Below, in pieces: positions 48,422 to 56,928 of a stretch of DNA of 64,000 nt (position 1 is its first letter; each line of letters opens with the position of its first letter). The stretch is taken from contig CP058414.1 of the NCBI GenBank assembly GCA_013391845.1, positions 2,652,501 through 2,716,500 on the forward strand, in the 5' to 3' direction. Origin of the DNA: Pseudoalteromonas shioyasakiensis (GTDB taxonomy: Bacteria; Pseudomonadota; Gammaproteobacteria; Enterobacterales; Alteromonadaceae). The notes beneath the pieces were generated by a model. It had not been told where the DNA came from and searched no databases. It saw only the letters and a list, made by a program, of their open reading frames with translations. Both the position numbers and the translations under genes were made by a program.

Positions 48422-48982
48422 TTATTCGCCTTCGAATTCAACCAACTTTAAGATTTTGATGCCCATCTCAGCAACACGTTGCTCACCACCAAGCTCTGGT
48501 AAAGAAACAACAAATGCCGCATCAGTTGCGTTACCGCCTAGTTTAGCAACTAATTTTGCAGTTGCTTCGATTGTGCCACCTGTAGCAAGTAAGTCATCTA
48601 CTAGTAACACTTTATCACCAGGTACAATTGCGTCTGTATGAAGCTCAAGAATATCTTCACCATACTCTAATTGGTAGCTTTGTGAAATCACTTCGCGAGG
48701 AAGTTTACCTGGTTTACGAACTGGAATGAATGGAATACCTAGTGCGTATGAAAGTGGTGCACCAAAGATAAAACCACGAGATTCAGTACCGATGATTTTT
48801 GTAAAACCTTGGTCTTTGTATGCTGCGATAAAGCTGTCGATAGTTGCTTTAAATGCGTCAGCATTAGCCATTAGTGTTGTTACGTCGCGGAACATAATGC
48901 CCGGCTTAGGGTAATCAGCGATCGTTGCAATGCTCTGTTTGATGAGCGTTGAAGTTGCTTGAGTCATAATTATACTGCTCAA
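48422..48982 (-). CDS. apt: Adenine phosphoribosyltransferase
   Basis: 186 residues. The PRPP-binding signature [17 protein letters not shown] is near residue 128, with [12 protein letters not shown] at the start. It salvages adenine to AMP. The annotated start adds MSSIIM before TQATSTL; an internal start at M6 (48967) is equally plausible. It precedes dnaX by three bases, as in E. coli. Confidence 0.96.
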   Translation of the reverse strand: MSSIIMTQATSTLIKQSIATIADYPKPGIMFRDVTTLMANADAFKATIDSFIAAYKDQGFTKIIGTESRGFIFGAPLSYALGIPFIPVRKPGKLPREVISQSYQLEYGEDILELHTDAIVPGDKVLLVDDLLATGGTIEATAKLVAKLGGNATDAAFVVSLPELGGEQRVAEMGIKILKLVEFEGE

Positions 48983-49069
48983 AAAGTTTATCTAACAAAG
49001 CTCGAGAGTATAACATCACCTTAGTGGAAAGTCGGTAGCAAGTTTCGAAATTAATCACTTAACTACAAC

Positions 49070-49093
49070 AAAAAAGGCTGCATGGTGCAGCCT
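49070..49093 (-). terminator. Intrinsic terminator after the 40-residue gene
   Basis: On the minus strand GGCTGCA, four-base loop, TGCAGCC followed by TTTTTT. It has no other same-strand gene to serve than the small ORF at 49119 (or read-through from hvfC). Confidence 0.9.
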
Positions 49094-49118
49094 AGTGTCT
49101 TAAATTTGCTTGCGCAGA

Positions 49119-49241
49119 TTAAGATAAAGAAGTGATCCAACCAAGAATAGCGTTAAGGCAGCCAATGCCACCGAATACAGCTAAAAACGCAATGAAATAA
49201 GTTGCATTGAACGGATCTTTAAAGTCTTTATCATTCGACAT
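49119..49241 (-). CDS. 40-residue single-pass membrane protein
   Basis: Not called by ordinary length cut-offs. It reads MSNDKDFKDPFNATYFIAFL and continues AVFGGIGCLNAILGWITSLS, stop. A charged head, one glycine-containing membrane helix (about 14-36) and a short polar tail. AAAGGTAG lies eight bases before the ATG, and a strong terminator starts 26 bases after the stop. TTTATT and TATTAT, 17 bases apart, in the 91-base gap from hvfC could be its promoter. Function unknown. It could belong to the RiPP locus upstream or stand alone. Confidence 0.72.
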   Translation of the reverse strand: MSNDKDFKDPFNATYFIAFLAVFGGIGCLNAILGWITSLS

Positions 49242-49332
49242 AGTTACTACCTTTATTTAAGCACGACAAAATAAGGTGCACATAATAGTCGAACAGCCCT
49301 CATCAATAAAGAGCTTTAGCCGATTTTTAAAC

Positions 49333-50085
49333 CTATGTATTAGTAACCACAACACCGCGCTCTGCCATAGCGCTTAAGGTATTGAGGGCCCCTTGATACA
49401 GCTGCTCTTGGCTAAATTGAGGAGCATGCTCTGCAACTGCTTGGCATACATCATTTAAATCTGCACCAGGCTTAGATTCAATAATATTAAGCAGTAATGC
49501 GGTCATCGCATTTGTTGATAAAAACTGTACTTCATCATCACTATCACGATAAACCACGAAGTAACTTGCTTGTGCTGTCGGCTCACTTGGTTGATTATCC
49601 ACACTGATAGTATGAACTGGGAAGCTATAACTTAAATTGCGAGCAAACGAACTTAAATATAATGGGGAGCTTGTCACTTTATGAGCTGATAATTTCACTT
49701 CTTGTGCCACCTCTTGAGCAACCGACACATCAAGCTCAACCCATTCATAATGCGCCAGTTCGAACATAAAAGCAGGATCATCACTTTGCATTTCATAGTC
49801 ATTTGCAAGAAAAGTCAAAAACTCCCCTGCTATATCTAAAAAATAAGGTGATTTACAGTCATGCATACTAAAGAAATGCCTAATGAGTCTCTGCCAAGCT
49901 TGCTCAGTATATAAACTTTTTAGCACTGGATACGCAGAGCTGACAAAACCATCCACATTATTAAAAAATAAATCGCGGTAAATCGCCATGCGACGCTCTT
50001 CAACATCGGCTGGCTTCTTATTATTTTCTGGGTCGCGAATATGCTCCATAAACTCTTGCTGTACTTGCGTAAAATGATTAGGCAC
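49333..50085 (-). CDS. hvfC: HvfC/BufC-type RiPP partner protein (DUF2063)
   Basis: 250 residues. The N-terminal 100 residues fit the DUF2063 DNA-binding-like domain name used in databases (FTQVQQEFMEHIRDPENN, MAIYRDLFFNNVDGFVSSAYPVL). DUF2063 proteins are obligate partners of DUF692 (MNIO) enzymes and are thought to bind the peptide substrate. The start overlaps the end of hvfB by eight bases, so translation is coupled. No DoxX-like fourth gene follows. Confidence 0.88.
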   Translation of the reverse strand: MPNHFTQVQQEFMEHIRDPENNKKPADVEERRMAIYRDLFFNNVDGFVSSAYPVLKSLYTEQAWQRLIRHFFSMHDCKSPYFLDIAGEFLTFLANDYEMQSDDPAFMFELAHYEWVELDVSVAQEVAQEVKLSAHKVTSSPLYLSSFARNLSYSFPVHTISVDNQPSEPTAQASYFVVYRDSDDEVQFLSTNAMTALLLNIIESKPGADLNDVCQAVAEHAPQFSQEQLYQGALNTLSAMAERGVVVTNT

Positions 50086-50941
50086 TGTGTTTCACCGTTG
50101 CTTGATTTCGATGAGCAGCAGCCTCTTGCAACGCTCCAATGGTTCTCAGCTCTGTTAATAATTCACTCATAGGAGGAATATTAAAATCACGCTCTAATAA
50201 GGTGGGAAATACCCCATGAATTTCATAGGCTTTTTCGAGCAATTGCCAAACGGGATCGATCACTGGCGCACCATGAGTATCAACGAGTAAATCCTCAGCC
50301 TCAGTGTAATGACCAGCAACATGCCCATAGGCAATGCGATTAGTTGGTAATGCTGCTAAGAATTTCCCTGCATCATAACCATGATTAATCGAATTGACGT
50401 AAATATTATTAACATCGAGCAGTAATTTACAATCCGCCTCTTCTAAAACCGCATTAGTAAATTCAAGTTCCGTCATTTGTTGACCGGGCGCGCCATAATA
50501 AGAAACATTTTCAATTGCAATTGGCTGCTCAAGAATATCTTGAACTTGCCTAATTCGAGAGGCAACATGCTTAATAGCATCTTCAGTAAACGGAATTGGC
50601 ATTAAGTCGTACATGTGCCCTTCTCCCGAGCAGTAACTTAAGTGCTCACTAAACAGACGAACATTATGCTCTTTGAAGAAAGTTTTAAGCGATTGCACAA
50701 ACTCAATATCAAGTGCTGAAGGTGACCCAATCGATAACGACAAACCGTGACATACAAAGGCATGTTGCTCGGTTAGCTGCTTAAATTGCTTACCAAATCG
50801 ACCTCCAAGCTTTAGCCAGTTTTCTGGTGCAACTTCTAAAAACTCAATGGGTTTAGGAACATCGATAAGCATTTCATCAAGCATTTCTCGGCGCAAACCT
50901 AGCCCAATCTGCCCAAAATCAGCTACTGATTCTTTTAACAT
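50078..50941 (-). CDS. hvfB: MNIO-family iron enzyme HvfB/BufB (DUF692)
   Basis: 287 residues, a TIM-barrel DUF692 protein. Visible metal-site blocks: HGLSLSIG, FSEHLSYC, AIENVSYY, LLLDVNNIYVN, YGHVAGH, VDTHGAPVIDPVW, and LERDFNIPP. Homologues (MbnB, HvfB) are multinuclear iron oxygenases; HvfB converts Cys in EGKCG motifs into oxazolone-thioamide groups that bind copper. It lies just after the precursor gene, separated by a terminator-like hairpin; AGGAGG is the ribosome site. Confidence 0.93.
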   Translation of the reverse strand: MLKESVADFGQIGLGLRREMLDEMLIDVPKPIEFLEVAPENWLKLGGRFGKQFKQLTEQHAFVCHGLSLSIGSPSALDIEFVQSLKTFFKEHNVRLFSEHLSYCSGEGHMYDLMPIPFTEDAIKHVASRIRQVQDILEQPIAIENVSYYGAPGQQMTELEFTNAVLEEADCKLLLDVNNIYVNSINHGYDAGKFLAALPTNRIAYGHVAGHYTEAEDLLVDTHGAPVIDPVWQLLEKAYEIHGVFPTLLERDFNIPPMSELLTELRTIGALQEAAAHRNQATVKHSA

Positions 50942-50954
50942 ACTACCTCCTACT

Positions 50955-50977
50955 AAAAAGGGCCTTTACGGCCCTTT
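50955..50977 (-). terminator. Terminator/attenuator between precursor and enzyme genes
   Basis: On the minus strand AAAGGGCC, a five-base loop, GGCCCTTTTT. It lies between hvfA and the ribosome site of hvfB, so most transcripts should stop after the precursor, giving more peptide than enzyme. Confidence 0.85.
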
Positions 50978-50995
50978 CAAAAGCTAAGTGAGCGC

Positions 50996-51484
50996 TTAAT
51001 GGTTAGAACCACATTTACCTTCACCACACTTACCTTCTTTAGCTTTCTTTTTGTCTGCGCCACATTTGCCTTCGCCGCACTTACCTTCTTTAGCTGCTTT
51101 TTTAGCTGCACCGCATTTACCTTCGCCGCACTTACCTTCTTTAGCTGCTTTTTTGTCTGCGCCACATTTACCTTCGCCGCACTTGCCTTCTTTTGCTGCT
51201 TTTTTGTCTGCGCCACATTTACCTTCGCCGCACTTACCTTCTTTAGCTGCTTTTTTAGCTGCACCGCATTTACCTTCGCCGCACTTACCTTCTTTAGCCG
51301 CTTTTTTATCGCCGCCACACTTGCCTTCTCCACACTTACCTTCAGCCGCGTCTAACTGATACCCTGCTTGCATTTGCTGAAATTCAAATGGATTCGCGTT
51401 CGCATCAGTTACTGCAAAACTTGACGCACCTACTACAACCGCACCTAATGTTAATGCAATTGAATTTTTCTTAACTGTGTTCAT
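50996..51484 (-). CDS. hvfA: HvfA/bufferin-type RiPP precursor with 14 EGKCG motifs
   Basis: 162 residues. Signal peptide 1-30 (IALTLGAVVVGASSFAVTDANA), a short linker, then seven tandem units of the form EGKCGEGKCG(A/G)(A/D)KKAAK, giving 14 EGKCG pentapeptides. Every Cys of the mature protein is in such a motif. EGKCG is the sequence modified by HvfB in Haemophilus HvfA to copper-binding oxazolone-thioamides. The product is presumably periplasmic and copper-protective. It is followed by the attenuator and hvfB-hvfC. Reading frames on either strand across the repeats are shadows. Confidence 0.93.
   Translation of the reverse strand: MNTVKKNSIALTLGAVVVGASSFAVTDANANPFEFQQMQAGYQLDAAEGKCGEGKCGGDKKAAKEGKCGEGKCGAAKKAAKEGKCGEGKCGADKKAAKEGKCGEGKCGADKKAAKEGKCGEGKCGAAKKAAKEGKCGEGKCGADKKKAKEGKCGEGKCGSNH
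51006..51346 (-). repeat. Tandem 51-bp repeat array inside the precursor gene
   Basis: Six full 51-base units (17 codons each) plus a partial one. The units alternate mainly between a GAAKKAAK and a GADKKAAK variant, a pattern expected from unequal crossing-over. Such arrays change copy number readily, always in frame. Confidence 0.9.
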
Positions 51485-51656
51485 TCGATGACTCTCTTTT
51501 TTATAAAGGGTTATTAAACAAGACCTGTGAACTACAAATATCTTTCAATTTTTTCTAATTATTTTCTGAAAGTGCGCAGAAAGCAAATTACGATTTATAA
51601 AACAATCTAGAACAGCTAGAATACGCGTCCTAATTTTTGATAAGTAAACAGGTATC

Positions 51657-52634
51657 ATGCGACTAGTTTTAGCACCGATGGAAGGTGTTGTAGATTTTAA
51701 AATGCGACAACTCCTAACTGATTTAGGTGGATTTGATTTATGCGTTACAGAGTTTGTTCGTGTCGTCGAAGACACGCTACCCGAGCGCGTGTTTCATCGC
51801 TATTGTCCTGAGCTAAAAACAGGTGGCTATACCCGTGCAGGTACACCTGTACGTATTCAATTACTGGGTCAAGTTGCCAATGCTTTAGCTGAAAATGCAG
51901 TTAAAGCAATACGCCTAGGCTCACATGGAATCGACTTAAACTTTGGTTGCCCTGCTAAAACGGTAAATAAAAGTAAAGGTGGTGCGGTACTTTTAAAAGA
52001 CCCTGAGCATATGTACGAGATAATCAAAGCCGTACGTGATGCTGTCGACCCACGCCATGAGGTGAGTGCTAAAATCAGACTTGGCTTTGATGATGATAGT
52101 AATAGCCAAGAAATTGTTGATGCTGTTGTAAGCGCAGGCGCTTCAAGTCTTGCTATTCATGCCAGAACTAAACGAGATGGTTATAACCCTCCTGCTTACT
52201 GGGAAAAAATCCCCCCATTAATCAAAAACAAGAATATTTCAGTAGTTGCTAACGGTGAAATTTGGCAAGTTAAAGATGCTATACTTTGCCAAAAAAGAAG
52301 CCATTGCCAAGACTTAATGCTTGGTCGTGGCGCACTAGCAATGCCTGATTTAGCAAAACAAATAAAGTCACATGCACAAAACGAACATTATACTCCTATG
52401 TTATGGGAGCATGTGATATACCACATTATTCATTCATCAATGCACCAAGACGAAAGTAAATGTGAAAAGTACTTTGCTTCTCGAACTAAGCAATGGCTCG
52501 GTTATTTAAAACGCCAATACCCACAAGCAAGCGTACTTTTTGATGAGATACGTCGCTTAAAAGCCAAAGATGAAGTAGCTGATGTGCTAAGAAAGTATGC
52601 CAAAGCGCCGAGTATTGATACAAATCATAATTAG
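51657..52634 (+). CDS. dusC: tRNA-dihydrouridine(16) synthase
   Basis: 325 residues. FMN TIM barrel starting MRLVLAPMEGVVDFKMRQLL; catalytic Cys in LNFGCPAKTVNKSKGGAVLL; SAKIRLGFDD and HARTKRDGY follow. The LAPMEGVVD start and C-terminal helical domain fit DusC rather than DusA or DusB. It reduces uridine 16 of tRNA. CAGG precedes the ATG. Divergent from hvfA and followed by the DksA-like gene. Confidence 0.93.
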   Translation: MRLVLAPMEGVVDFKMRQLLTDLGGFDLCVTEFVRVVEDTLPERVFHRYCPELKTGGYTRAGTPVRIQLLGQVANALAENAVKAIRLGSHGIDLNFGCPAKTVNKSKGGAVLLKDPEHMYEIIKAVRDAVDPRHEVSAKIRLGFDDDSNSQEIVDAVVSAGASSLAIHARTKRDGYNPPAYWEKIPPLIKNKNISVVANGEIWQVKDAILCQKRSHCQDLMLGRGALAMPDLAKQIKSHAQNEHYTPMLWEHVIYHIIHSSMHQDESKCEKYFASRTKQWLGYLKRQYPQASVLFDEIRRLKAKDEVADVLRKYAKAPSIDTNHN

Positions 52635-52685
52635 CAAACGGATTTTGTTTGATAATACTAGTATTGCCCACTTGGAAGAAACGCG

Positions 52686-53021
52686 ATGAACAATACTGAA
52701 ATTCAAACAAAGTTATCTGCGGAACTTGCGCAGGTCAGACAACGTTTACTTGATATGCTGGCTAATTCTGAACAAAGCTATCATCAGCAACTACTATCGC
52801 AACTCAAAGATAACCCTCCTTCGGATTGGTTAGAGCTGACAGCAAATAACCTTGGCTCTGAATATCAAATATTGATTGCTCGGATAGAAAAGTTGGAAGC
52901 AGCACTTTGCCAAATTGATATCGGGCAGTATGGCTATTGCTGTGATTGCGAAGAAAAAATCGATGACGAACGTTTACTTGCAGATCCTGCAAGCCAACGT
53001 TGTCGGCGTTGCGCTCCATAG
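52686..53021 (+). CDS. Short DksA/TraR-type C4 zinc-finger protein
   Basis: 111 residues. A helical N-terminal part (about 1-75) precedes the zinc finger CCDCEEKIDDERLLADPASQ ending in CRRC, with two CxxC pairs. It lacks the coiled-coil tip acidic residues of full DksA (151 residues), so it is a short paralogue. It may bind the RNA polymerase secondary channel; not proven. 51 bases after dusC, probably cotranscribed. Confidence 0.85.
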   Translation: MNNTEIQTKLSAELAQVRQRLLDMLANSEQSYHQQLLSQLKDNPPSDWLELTANNLGSEYQILIARIEKLEAALCQIDIGQYGYCCDCEEKIDDERLLADPASQRCRRCAP

Positions 53022-53035
53022 AGCGCAATGCTGTA

Positions 53036-54040
53036 CTAATTTATAAAAATAAAACTCATTGCAGGATAAAGTATAATATCCTCAATTAACCAATCCGCTT
53101 GCAGCTGATCTACGCCTAAACGCTTCATTAAATTGACACGTGCTTGCTGTTCACTCCAAGTGTGATAATGAATACCTAAGTCGGTTTCCATCATAACTTG
53201 CCAGAAGTATTGCTCGCCTTGCGTTAACTTACGTTTACTTTTTAGCGGGTCTATATAATCAAGCTGCCAATCAAGACCACTGTGCTGATGATTTTCCACA
53301 AAATAAGTCATCACTAATGGGTTAACATGAGAATCTGATACAGGTAATACAAAATCTGCTCTTTGTAACTGCTTAAGTGAACTTTGGACCTCACTAAGCC
53401 AGTTTAAAGGAGACTTAGTCTCACCACTGAAGTAATTAAGTTTACTTTGGTACCAGTCTTTACCGTTCGCTAAACCAACTAAACCAAGCTTTGTACGAGG
53501 TTTATATTGAGTTAAGTATTGATTGAGTTTATAAAGCGCTGCTTGGACACTGTCATCGCTGTTATCCAGATGCGATTTAACCATGTTATGCAATAACGTT
53601 AACTCAATTTTATTTAATTTAAGGTTGCTTTGTTCAGCAGCAATTAACTGCATTTCAACTAACTCTAACCAATTAGCTAGTGCATTTGCTGAATAGTTAT
53701 CCTGTGAACGAGCTTGACTAATAACATCACGTTGTACAGGCCAGACAAAATAACGTTCAGGATAACGCTCGGCAATAATTAAATAATTTAATTGCGCCTG
53801 TTGTGACTCATTTAAAGACGTCGCTTTTAGCTTTTGATAAGTTTGGTGACGTGCTTGCAAATAACTTTCTGAGAAAGGCCAGCTAGTAGCTTCAGTTTGC
53901 AGTTCTTGATTAGATAATAAATTATTAATTCTTTGCAGCGCTTGCTGCCCTTCCCTAAAAGTCTTGAAACCTGAAGATTGCTCAGAGCAAGCTATCAGCA
54001 TCACACTTGCGACAAGTAATAATACGATCTGTCTTAGCAT
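53036..54040 (-). CDS. Lipoprotein, DUF3080-like
   Basis: 334 residues. Lipoprotein signal with lipobox LIAC (MLRQIVLLLVASVMLIACSEQ). The mature part is helical and Leu/Gln-rich with LIIAERYPERYFVWPVQRD and ends YPAMSFIFIN. It matches my memory of the DUF3080 family of Alteromonadales and Vibrio, which has no known function. It lies after the terminator of the TonB operon and converges with the DksA-like gene, only 14 bases away. Confidence 0.7.
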   Translation of the reverse strand: MLRQIVLLLVASVMLIACSEQSSGFKTFREGQQALQRINNLLSNQELQTEATSWPFSESYLQARHQTYQKLKATSLNESQQAQLNYLIIAERYPERYFVWPVQRDVISQARSQDNYSANALANWLELVEMQLIAAEQSNLKLNKIELTLLHNMVKSHLDNSDDSVQAALYKLNQYLTQYKPRTKLGLVGLANGKDWYQSKLNYFSGETKSPLNWLSEVQSSLKQLQRADFVLPVSDSHVNPLVMTYFVENHQHSGLDWQLDYIDPLKSKRKLTQGEQYFWQVMMETDLGIHYHTWSEQQARVNLMKRLGVDQLQADWLIEDIILYPAMSFIFIN

Positions 54041-54053
54041 TTTAAAATTCCAT

Positions 54054-54078
54054 AAAAAAAGCCCCAGAGGGGCTTTTT
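54054..54078 (-). terminator. Terminator of the TonB2-type operon
   Basis: GCCCC and GGGGC around a three-base loop, flanked by A7 and T5; works in either direction. The minus-strand T-run is longer. Confidence 0.9.
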
Positions 54079-54096
54079 AATTTAAAACAACATCAA

Positions 54097-55356
54097 TTAG
54101 ATTTTTACACCGTTACGAGCGGCTTTATCTTTGATGAAGGCTGACCAGCTCTTCGCGAAACGACGCGTGCGCGGATCATCCATTGCCTTAGTGATAGCGT
54201 TGTAAGCTTGCTTGTACTTCTCTTGGTAGTAGTAAGCTTCAGCTAAATCAGAATAGATAGTTCCTTTTTTATCAGAACCTAACTCTAATGCCTTGTTCAA
54301 ACGAACAACGGCTGCACTATAATTTTGCGATTGTAAAAGTAATGAACCTGCTTTGCGATAAAGCTCTGCATCGTCATCAAATTTAGCCGCTTCTTCATAG
54401 TATTTAGCTGCTTTTTCAATATCTTTAGAACGGTGGTAATTAGATGCCACTGCGCTGATATTTTGCTTGTTACGCTTAACTTTTTCTTCGTTGATTGCCT
54501 TTTCAAGCACGACTGCTGCTTTGTAAGGAATATCATTTAACGAATAGAAGTTAGAAAGTACTTTGTATTCAACTTCGTTTTCAAAATAGCCATTTTTGTA
54601 GGCAACTTCCATGGTCGCTAGACCTTTTTTGAAGTCTTCGGTTTGTAGGTAGTATTTACCTAAACCAACCCAGGCTTTTTTGTCTTCAGGCCAAACACGA
54701 ACAATCTCTTCAGCTACTTCTACCATGTTTTTGTACTGTTTAAGTTCAAAATAGGCAGCTAGCTTTAATTGGTAAGAAGCTTTTGCAGGTTCTTTTGCCA
54801 ATTCAATTGCTTTGTCTGCAGCAGGAAGAACGTCTTTGTAAAGTTTTAACTCGTAGTTTGCTTGCGCAATACGTGTATAAACTTTGTCGTCTTCCTCACC
54901 TGTGAAGTCCATCCAAGCTGCATAAGCTTCTTTCGCTTTTGCATATTGCTCAGTACCCGCGTACATATCACCTAGAAGTTTTAGGCCTTGCTCTTGGTCA
55001 GCAAAGTTTAAAACGTCAGGCTTAACTGCCGCTGAGATGTGCTTAATAGCCAATTGGTACTGCTCTTTTTGAGCGTACATCTGACCTAAGTAACGATCAA
55101 CTGTTGCCTTATCGAAATCATCCGAAGGATCGATTTCTTTAAGTAGTGCAATCGCTTCATCAAGCTTATCTTCATTGTACAAGTCAAACGCTTTAATAAC
55201 TTTCTTACCAACGCGCTCGCCCATAACTTTAGTTTTTGCTTTTTTACGCGCTTCAATCTTCGCGTAATCTGGCGCTGCTAAAGCAGGTGCAGTGAAAGCT
55301 ACACCTGATAGAGACATAAGAAGCGCAAGTGCAGTTACTTTAGATAAATTTCTCAT
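54097..55356 (-). CDS. TPR protein of the TonB2-type operon
   Basis: 419 residues. Signal peptide 1-27 (ending APALA), then about ten TPR-like helical pairs (for example LDEAIALLKEIDPSDDFDKA and YKQAYNAITKAMDDPRTRRF). Periplasmic scaffold. The same family closes the TonB2 operons of Vibrio and Shewanella, where it supports TonB-dependent uptake. Eleven bases after tonB, last gene before the terminator. Confidence 0.9.
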   Translation of the reverse strand: MRNLSKVTALALLMSLSGVAFTAPALAAPDYAKIEARKKAKTKVMGERVGKKVIKAFDLYNEDKLDEAIALLKEIDPSDDFDKATVDRYLGQMYAQKEQYQLAIKHISAAVKPDVLNFADQEQGLKLLGDMYAGTEQYAKAKEAYAAWMDFTGEEDDKVYTRIAQANYELKLYKDVLPAADKAIELAKEPAKASYQLKLAAYFELKQYKNMVEVAEEIVRVWPEDKKAWVGLGKYYLQTEDFKKGLATMEVAYKNGYFENEVEYKVLSNFYSLNDIPYKAAVVLEKAINEEKVKRNKQNISAVASNYHRSKDIEKAAKYYEEAAKFDDDAELYRKAGSLLLQSQNYSAAVVRLNKALELGSDKKGTIYSDLAEAYYYQEKYKQAYNAITKAMDDPRTRRFAKSWSAFIKDKAARNGVKI

Positions 55357-55367
55357 TACTCGCCTCC

Positions 55368-55985
55368 TTAGTTGCCTTGGTTAAGTTTAAAGTCTAATTG
55401 TACTTGAAGACCAAATTGCTTCTGTGGTTTACCATCGATGATTTTCGGACGGTACTTCCACTTACGTAGCGCACGTTTAGCTTCGCGGTCGAAGATACGT
55501 TTTGGATCGGCGTCGATCACTTCAACATCTTCTACACCACCAACTTCATTGATAGTGAATGAAAGTTGTACCCAACCTTCCTTACCATCACGCGCTGCTT
55601 GCGTAGGGTATTTTGGTTCAATACGAACGATAGGTGTCGCATCACCATCACGTCCAAATGCACCTGGACCACTTAGGCCACCAGCTGTGCTACCCACATC
55701 GATGCTTGGCATATTAAATGACAAACCACCAGTGTTCGGGTTGCTGTTTTCCGGCTGAGGCGGCTGCGGCTTAGGCGGCTGCTTTGGCGGTGGCGGAGGC
55801 GGAGGCGGAACACGCTTCCTCTCCTGCACCTTAGATTCAGGCGGATTCGTCATAATTTCGACTACGATCTGTTCTTTTTGTTCAGTCGCACGATCAGCTC
55901 CACCGGAGATGAGGTACGCCATGAAGTAGAACAAGCCGAAAGTAACTGCCCCACCTGCAATCAGTGAAAACAGAAAACGAATCAT
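55368..55985 (-). CDS. TonB2-type energy transducer
   Basis: 205 residues, shorter than E. coli TonB. One N-terminal anchor (about 5-27), a proline-rich periplasmic spacer with a run of eight Pro at about 63-70, then the TonB C-terminal domain (RIEPKYPTQAARDGKEGWVQ, KRALRKWKYRPKIIDGKP). Short length and operon position mark the TonB2 class. Its ATG overlaps the exbD stop by one base. Confidence 0.94.
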   Translation of the reverse strand: MIRFLFSLIAGGAVTFGLFYFMAYLISGGADRATEQKEQIVVEIMTNPPESKVQERKRVPPPPPPPPKQPPKPQPPQPENSNPNTGGLSFNMPSIDVGSTAGGLSGPGAFGRDGDATPIVRIEPKYPTQAARDGKEGWVQLSFTINEVGGVEDVEVIDADPKRIFDREAKRALRKWKYRPKIIDGKPQKQFGLQVQLDFKLNQGN

Positions 55986-56389
55986 TACTGATCTCCAGCT
56001 ATTGAAATTTTAAGGTTATCACCCGTCGCTTTGATCTGGTCCATAACTTTAACCACTACGCCGTGTTTTGCTTCTTTATCAGCTTGCAAAATCACAACTT
56101 CAGTAGGTTGTTCTGCTAATAAACTTTCAAGTTTAGCTGATACACGCTCAACGTCTACTTGTTGTTTATCAATCCAGATCGCACCGTCAGCACGGATAGC
56201 AACAAAAATGTTTGCATTTTTTTGCTTCGTAGCTGCAGCTGCTTTAGGTTTATTGACTTCGATACCAGCCTCTTTAACGAACGATGTAGTTACGATAAAG
56301 AAAATAAGCATGATAAATACGATGTCAAGCATTGGCGTCATGTCAACCGCTGCTTCTTCTTCTTCACGAAAACGTTGTTTACGTGCCAT
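55985..56389 (-). CDS. exbD: ExbD-type proton-channel subunit
   Basis: 134 residues. One N-terminal membrane helix containing the proton-carrying Asp (DMTPMLDIVFIMLIFFIVTT), then a periplasmic ExbD/TolR domain. It forms the energising complex with ExbB and TonB. It sits 14 bases after exbB and is coupled to tonB. Confidence 0.95.
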   Translation of the reverse strand: MARKQRFREEEEAAVDMTPMLDIVFIMLIFFIVTTSFVKEAGIEVNKPKAAAATKQKNANIFVAIRADGAIWIDKQQVDVERVSAKLESLLAEQPTEVVILQADKEAKHGVVVKVMDQIKATGDNLKISIAGDQ

Positions 56390-56403
56390 ATTTAATTCTC
56401 TCT

Positions 56404-56928
56404 CTAGTGATGAGGCATGCTATCTACAAGTTTAGCTTTCGCCATTCTCGCTCTCGCTTCTAGACGTGAGCTAAAGAATACTCCAGATAGTGCCGCAACC
56501 ATTCCAGCCATTGTTGGGATTGTTGCCATTGAAATACCTGATGCCATTAAACGTGCGTTACCTGTACCTTGAGTAGCCATGGTTTCGAAAACCGCGATCA
56601 TACCCGTTACAGTACCTAGTAAGCCTATTAAAGGACAAATAGCTACCAATGTCTTAATCAACAACATACGCTGATCTAATTTTTCAGACGCTTCAGAAAT
56701 CCATGCTTCACGGATTCTGTGTGCGTACCAAGACGTAGTGTCTTGGCGGGCATCCCACTGAGCTACAATGTTCTTCGTCATACGAGGAAACTCAGCTAGT
56801 AGGAACCAATAGCGCTCAATCATTAAAACCCACATAAGAAAGAGTGCTATCGCGACCACGTATAAAACCTGGCCGCCTGTGCCAACAAAATCCCTGATAG
56901 ATTCCCAGATCTCCATCAGGACTAGCAT
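56404..56928 (-). CDS. exbB: ExbB-type (MotA/TolQ/ExbB) proton-channel subunit
   Basis: 174 residues, the short ExbB2 form. Membrane helices at about 18-38, 90-115 and 130-155, with the conserved ICPLIGLLGTVTGMIAVFE and GISMATIPTMAGMVAAL. Its ATG overlaps the TtpC stop by one base. Confidence 0.94.
   Translation of the reverse strand: MLVLMEIWESIRDFVGTGGQVLYVVAIALFLMWVLMIERYWFLLAEFPRMTKNIVAQWDARQDTTSWYAHRIREAWISEASEKLDQRMLLIKTLVAICPLIGLLGTVTGMIAVFETMATQGTGNARLMASGISMATIPTMAGMVAALSGVFFSSRLEARARMAKAKLVDSMPHH

Noticed and set aside
51006..51346. Regular repeat array resembling a CRISPR
   Set aside because: Units are contiguous with no unique spacers, are coding, and no cas genes are present.
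50977..51359. Several long open frames on both strands across the 51-bp repeats
   Set aside because: They exist only because the repeat unit is a multiple of three and lacks stops in other frames. Only the frame at 50996-51484 has a signal peptide, EGKCG motifs and the right neighbours.
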